Source: Oxyruncus cristatus | Taxonomy: Eukaryota > Chordata > Aves > Passeriformes > Cotingidae | DNA length: 64,000 nt | NCBI GenBank assembly: GCA_013399855.1 | Contig: VXAY01002117.1 | Location: forward strand, 854,565-918,564 | Direction: 5' to 3' | Part shown: positions 61,596 through 64,000 of the stretch, in pieces | Layout of the letters: the number at the start of each line of letters is the position of its first letter | Position numbering within the stretch: the first letter of the stretch is position 1 | Position numbers and translations under genes: made by a program | Notes under the pieces: model-generated | What the model was told of the DNA's origin: nothing | Databases searched by the model: none | Seen by the model: only the letters and a program-made list of their open reading frames with translations

Positions 61596-61652
61596 AGAAC
61601 CATAGAGCCATTTAGGTTGGAAAAGACCTTTAAGATCACCAAGTCCAACCGC
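61596..61652 (-). mobile_element. Short CR1 LINE 3'-end remnant, minus orientation
   Basis: On the plus strand this reads AGAACCATAGAGCCATTTAG, then GTTGGAAAAGACCTTTAAGA, then TCACCAAGTCCAACCGC. That is the reverse complement of the last roughly 57 bases of CR1, the part that ends ...CTATGGTTCT in sense. Everything upstream in the element is missing. The match is close enough to suggest a comparatively recent or well-preserved remnant. Confidence 0.92.
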
Positions 61653-63508
61653 AATAATACATTGGCATTACAATATAGATGTTTATGCTCATTTTAGAAA
61701 ATTATCATCCCCACTACAACAAATAGAAAAAGTTACCTCATCTCTACTTCTTCCCCTTTCTGAAAGGAACTGCACACAAAGGTGGGGGTCCTTTTACTCC
61801 TTGTTTATATCTGCAAAGGCTTTAGATCAGGGAACACTCCTATGGGGCAGCAAAAGGATGCACAGATTTGTCTGTTGCTGATGGCAAACCTCAGAGCTGA
61901 CTTTACTGGCTTCCAGAAATAATAAGTGACACAACGTCTTACAAAGGTGACATATCTAAAACAGGGTCTTTGCACACATTAACAGAAAATGCAGCACTCA
62001 GGGATAAGATCTGTATTCAAATGTTGAGTGTGAAGATGCTGCATGAAAGACATATCTTTTTCAAACATTCACCAGGACACAGAAGAGTCTCTTTTAACAT
62101 TAGCCATAGGCTTACCAAATGTTTCTAATCCAACATTAGAACTGATCAGTAAAACTGCCCAAAGACACTTGAAACGTAAGCAACCTAAAGATGACATTTA
62201 GTGCTCACATGGGCAAATTGTTTCATAGGCTTGTCTCACTGCTATTTTAAAACTGCCTCCATTAATATCTATGAAACCCCATCCGCAAGTCCGCAGGAGA
62301 TAAAAAAAAAAGGCAGTATGTGGCTTAGTCTACTTTTGTAGTGATTTACATCACAAGTATGGTGGGACGCAGTCTGGTTGAAGCTGAGGGCAAAGAGCAG
62401 ACCCACGCAAATAAGAGTGGTGCTTTACAAGTCCATTGCCGTGATTAAAATGAATAATCCAAGAGATAAGCCTCTCATTTCTCAAAATGCCCTAGTCCAT
62501 ATTGCATCGCTCTGTAGCAGAACATACTAAGTGTCTGTTTGCATCACATGAGTTGCTGGGGTAGGAATAAAACTATTCATGAGCTATTTTTGTATTTGCA
62601 GACTAACATCCCCATCCTGGTGACGATACTTTCTTCTTCGCCCAACTCTGAGGCACAGCTGTGACAAATTCTGAATCTATGCGGCACTTTCCAGCAGAGA
62701 AGTATCATCAAGGAGAATTGTATCCCCTTCTTTTTATAACATAGTTGACTCCTCAAAAAGATTTGCCTAGCCCAAATTTATCCTTTAAATTGACTTCTAC
62801 AGCAACTCAGGTAACAGCAACACATTCTAATAGCCCAGGCTTAGCTTTCTTTCCAAGGCTGGACACTGCTCCTACAGTAGGGCCTATGATCATCTGCCAA
62901 AGCACCGAGGACTTTGTTACCCCAAGCTATTTTGTTTCACACACGTGTAAAGCTATCGGCTTTATCCTTAGGGAGAGGCTGACAAGGAGACTAAAAGTCC
63001 ATCAAAAAGCACGTTACAATGAGTAGATCCAGCCGTCTCTTCCTCAGCGAGTTTTCCTGAGGTTCCTTCAGCACAGCAGCAATTATCCTTCACTAATGCC
63101 AAAAAAAACTTATCCTTTAAACAGGATCTCCAATTCACCTTGGTCAACATAAGTAAACATCTTGTAAAAATACTCTCATAAGGCCCCACTGATCATTTAA
63201 AGATCTTTCTTAGGTTAGCAGCCAAAACCTCAGGTTTCGCTAAATAAGAATATATTCATACAAAAAACATCCACGAAGAGTCTGAAGGATTTAATTTATA
63301 ACCAAGCCTGCAGCTATCTCTGCTTCCCACTTTCACAACAAAATCGAAAAAATTAAGACAGGAAGAGGAAACAATAATTCATCCATCAGCTCTGAAACCT
63401 CTCTAGGCCTTGGAAGAATCACCGAGACAGTATGTAGAGGAAGGTCCCACCCAACACAAGAAAAGCTGGCCTTGTCAAACCTCCCTAAAAACAGAACTAA
63501 AAAAAAAA
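61653..63508. other. Non-coding stretch up to the assembly gap
   Basis: AT-rich with short unrecognised open frames. No repeat apart from the A-run adjoining the gap is seen. Confidence 0.55.
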
Positions 63509-63561
63509 NNNNNNNNNNNNNNNNNNNNNNNNNNNNNNNNNNNNNNNNNNNNNNNNNNNNN
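63509..63561. other. Assembly gap (53 N)
   Basis: Fifty-three undetermined bases sit between an A-run on the left and a C/A-rich then A-only run on the right. The open frames that appear to cross it are artefacts of translating N. A homopolymer-rich tract probably defeated sequencing or assembly. Confidence 0.99.
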
Positions 63562-63609
63562 ACAAAAAACCCCCCAAAAAACAAAAAAAAAAAAAAAAAA
63601 AAAAAAAAA
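63562..63609. repeat. A-rich tract beside the gap
   Basis: ACAAAAAACCCCCC, then A-runs interrupted once by C, ending in about 27 adenines. The true length is uncertain because the neighbouring gap is unresolved. Confidence 0.85.
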
Positions 63610-64000
63610 GGAAGCAATCAGTTTCCATTTATATTTATAAGTAAAACCAAGAAATAAAACATTTTCTTCGTGTTTTCAGCTAATTGGATTTTTAAAATAT
63701 CCTAGTATGAAATAATAAGCTAAAATGCAAATCACAATTGTGTAAGAGTTACAAAGCATCTAAACCTAATTTGACCCACTAGTTTCTCTAGGCCAAGAGA
63801 GAAATTACCAGTAAACTACCCCAAGGGAGGGTGTTTGTTCTAAACCATCACATGCTGTTAGTTTAATGGTTATGCCAGTCAGTGCATTGGTTTGCCATTC
63901 TGCTTTACAGCAGGAACTACATTCGACATCTGAAAAAGGGAAAGCACGTCAGTTTTCTTTGTTTGGAACTGAAAGACTGTCATAACATGTGCTGCAGTAA
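63610..64000. other. Non-coding right edge
   Basis: No gene or interspersed repeat is recognised. An octamer word ATGCAAAT occurs near 63725. The sequence is otherwise plain. Confidence 0.55.

Noticed and set aside
63333..63657. Open frames spanning the run of N
   Set aside because: They are artefacts of translating undetermined bases and poly-A or poly-T.
1..64000. tRNA, snRNA, known microRNA, CRISPR array, operon or viral gene
   Set aside because: No recognisable tRNA boxes, U6 or 7SL wording, regularly spaced repeats, ribosome-binding-site gene clusters or viral-type reading frames were seen on either strand by eye.

Overview
The window looks like bird nuclear DNA. The evidence is five fragments of the CR1 non-LTR retrotransposon, the dominant interspersed repeat of birds. 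They show the CR1 3'-end wording, such as GATTCTATGATTCT and AGTTGGACTCGATGATCC. They sit in AT-rich, CpG-poor DNA with short microsatellites and many A-runs. No bacterial-style gene packing is present. A 53-base run of N marks an assembly gap near the right end.

I recognise no complete protein-coding gene. The open reading frames are mostly 60-140 codons (longest 220), lie on both strands, overlap each other and resemble no family I know. The most natural reading is intergenic or deep intronic DNA of a large gene. I also looked for short exons bounded by good splice signals and recorded the best on each strand. On the minus strand these are 59464-59589, 45748-45784, 41485-41545 and 38213-38540. 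On the plus strand they are 12232-12404, 19832-19872, 20286-20319, 22517-22541 and 46685-46724. Several can be chained with compatible reading phases on both strands. That shows how easily chance produces such chains, so all are low-confidence candidates.

Layout: 1-800 holds a CR1 copy. 0.8-16.9 kb is plain AT-rich sequence with simple repeats. 16.9-17.1 kb is a small GC-rich patch with C-runs and a KpnI-centred palindrome. 17-25 kb is plain apart from a T/G tract at 22.3 kb and a GC-rich patch at 23.5 kb. A compact CpG cluster lies at 25.2 kb. 29.1-31.6 kb is richer in GC and holds the longest ORFs. CR1 pieces lie at 35.6, 36.8, 42.7 and 61.6 kb. 43.9-46.1 kb contains hairpins and an ATTA-rich stretch. 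GC-rich patches follow at 47.7, 49.3, 55.5 and 58.5 kb. A perfect overlapping E-box/CRE lies at 61.08 kb. The sequence gap is at 63.5 kb, in A-rich flanks.

No gene network or new biological system can be supported from this window. The observations worth testing are the candidate exons, the CpG cluster, the E-box/CRE site and the hairpin cluster.
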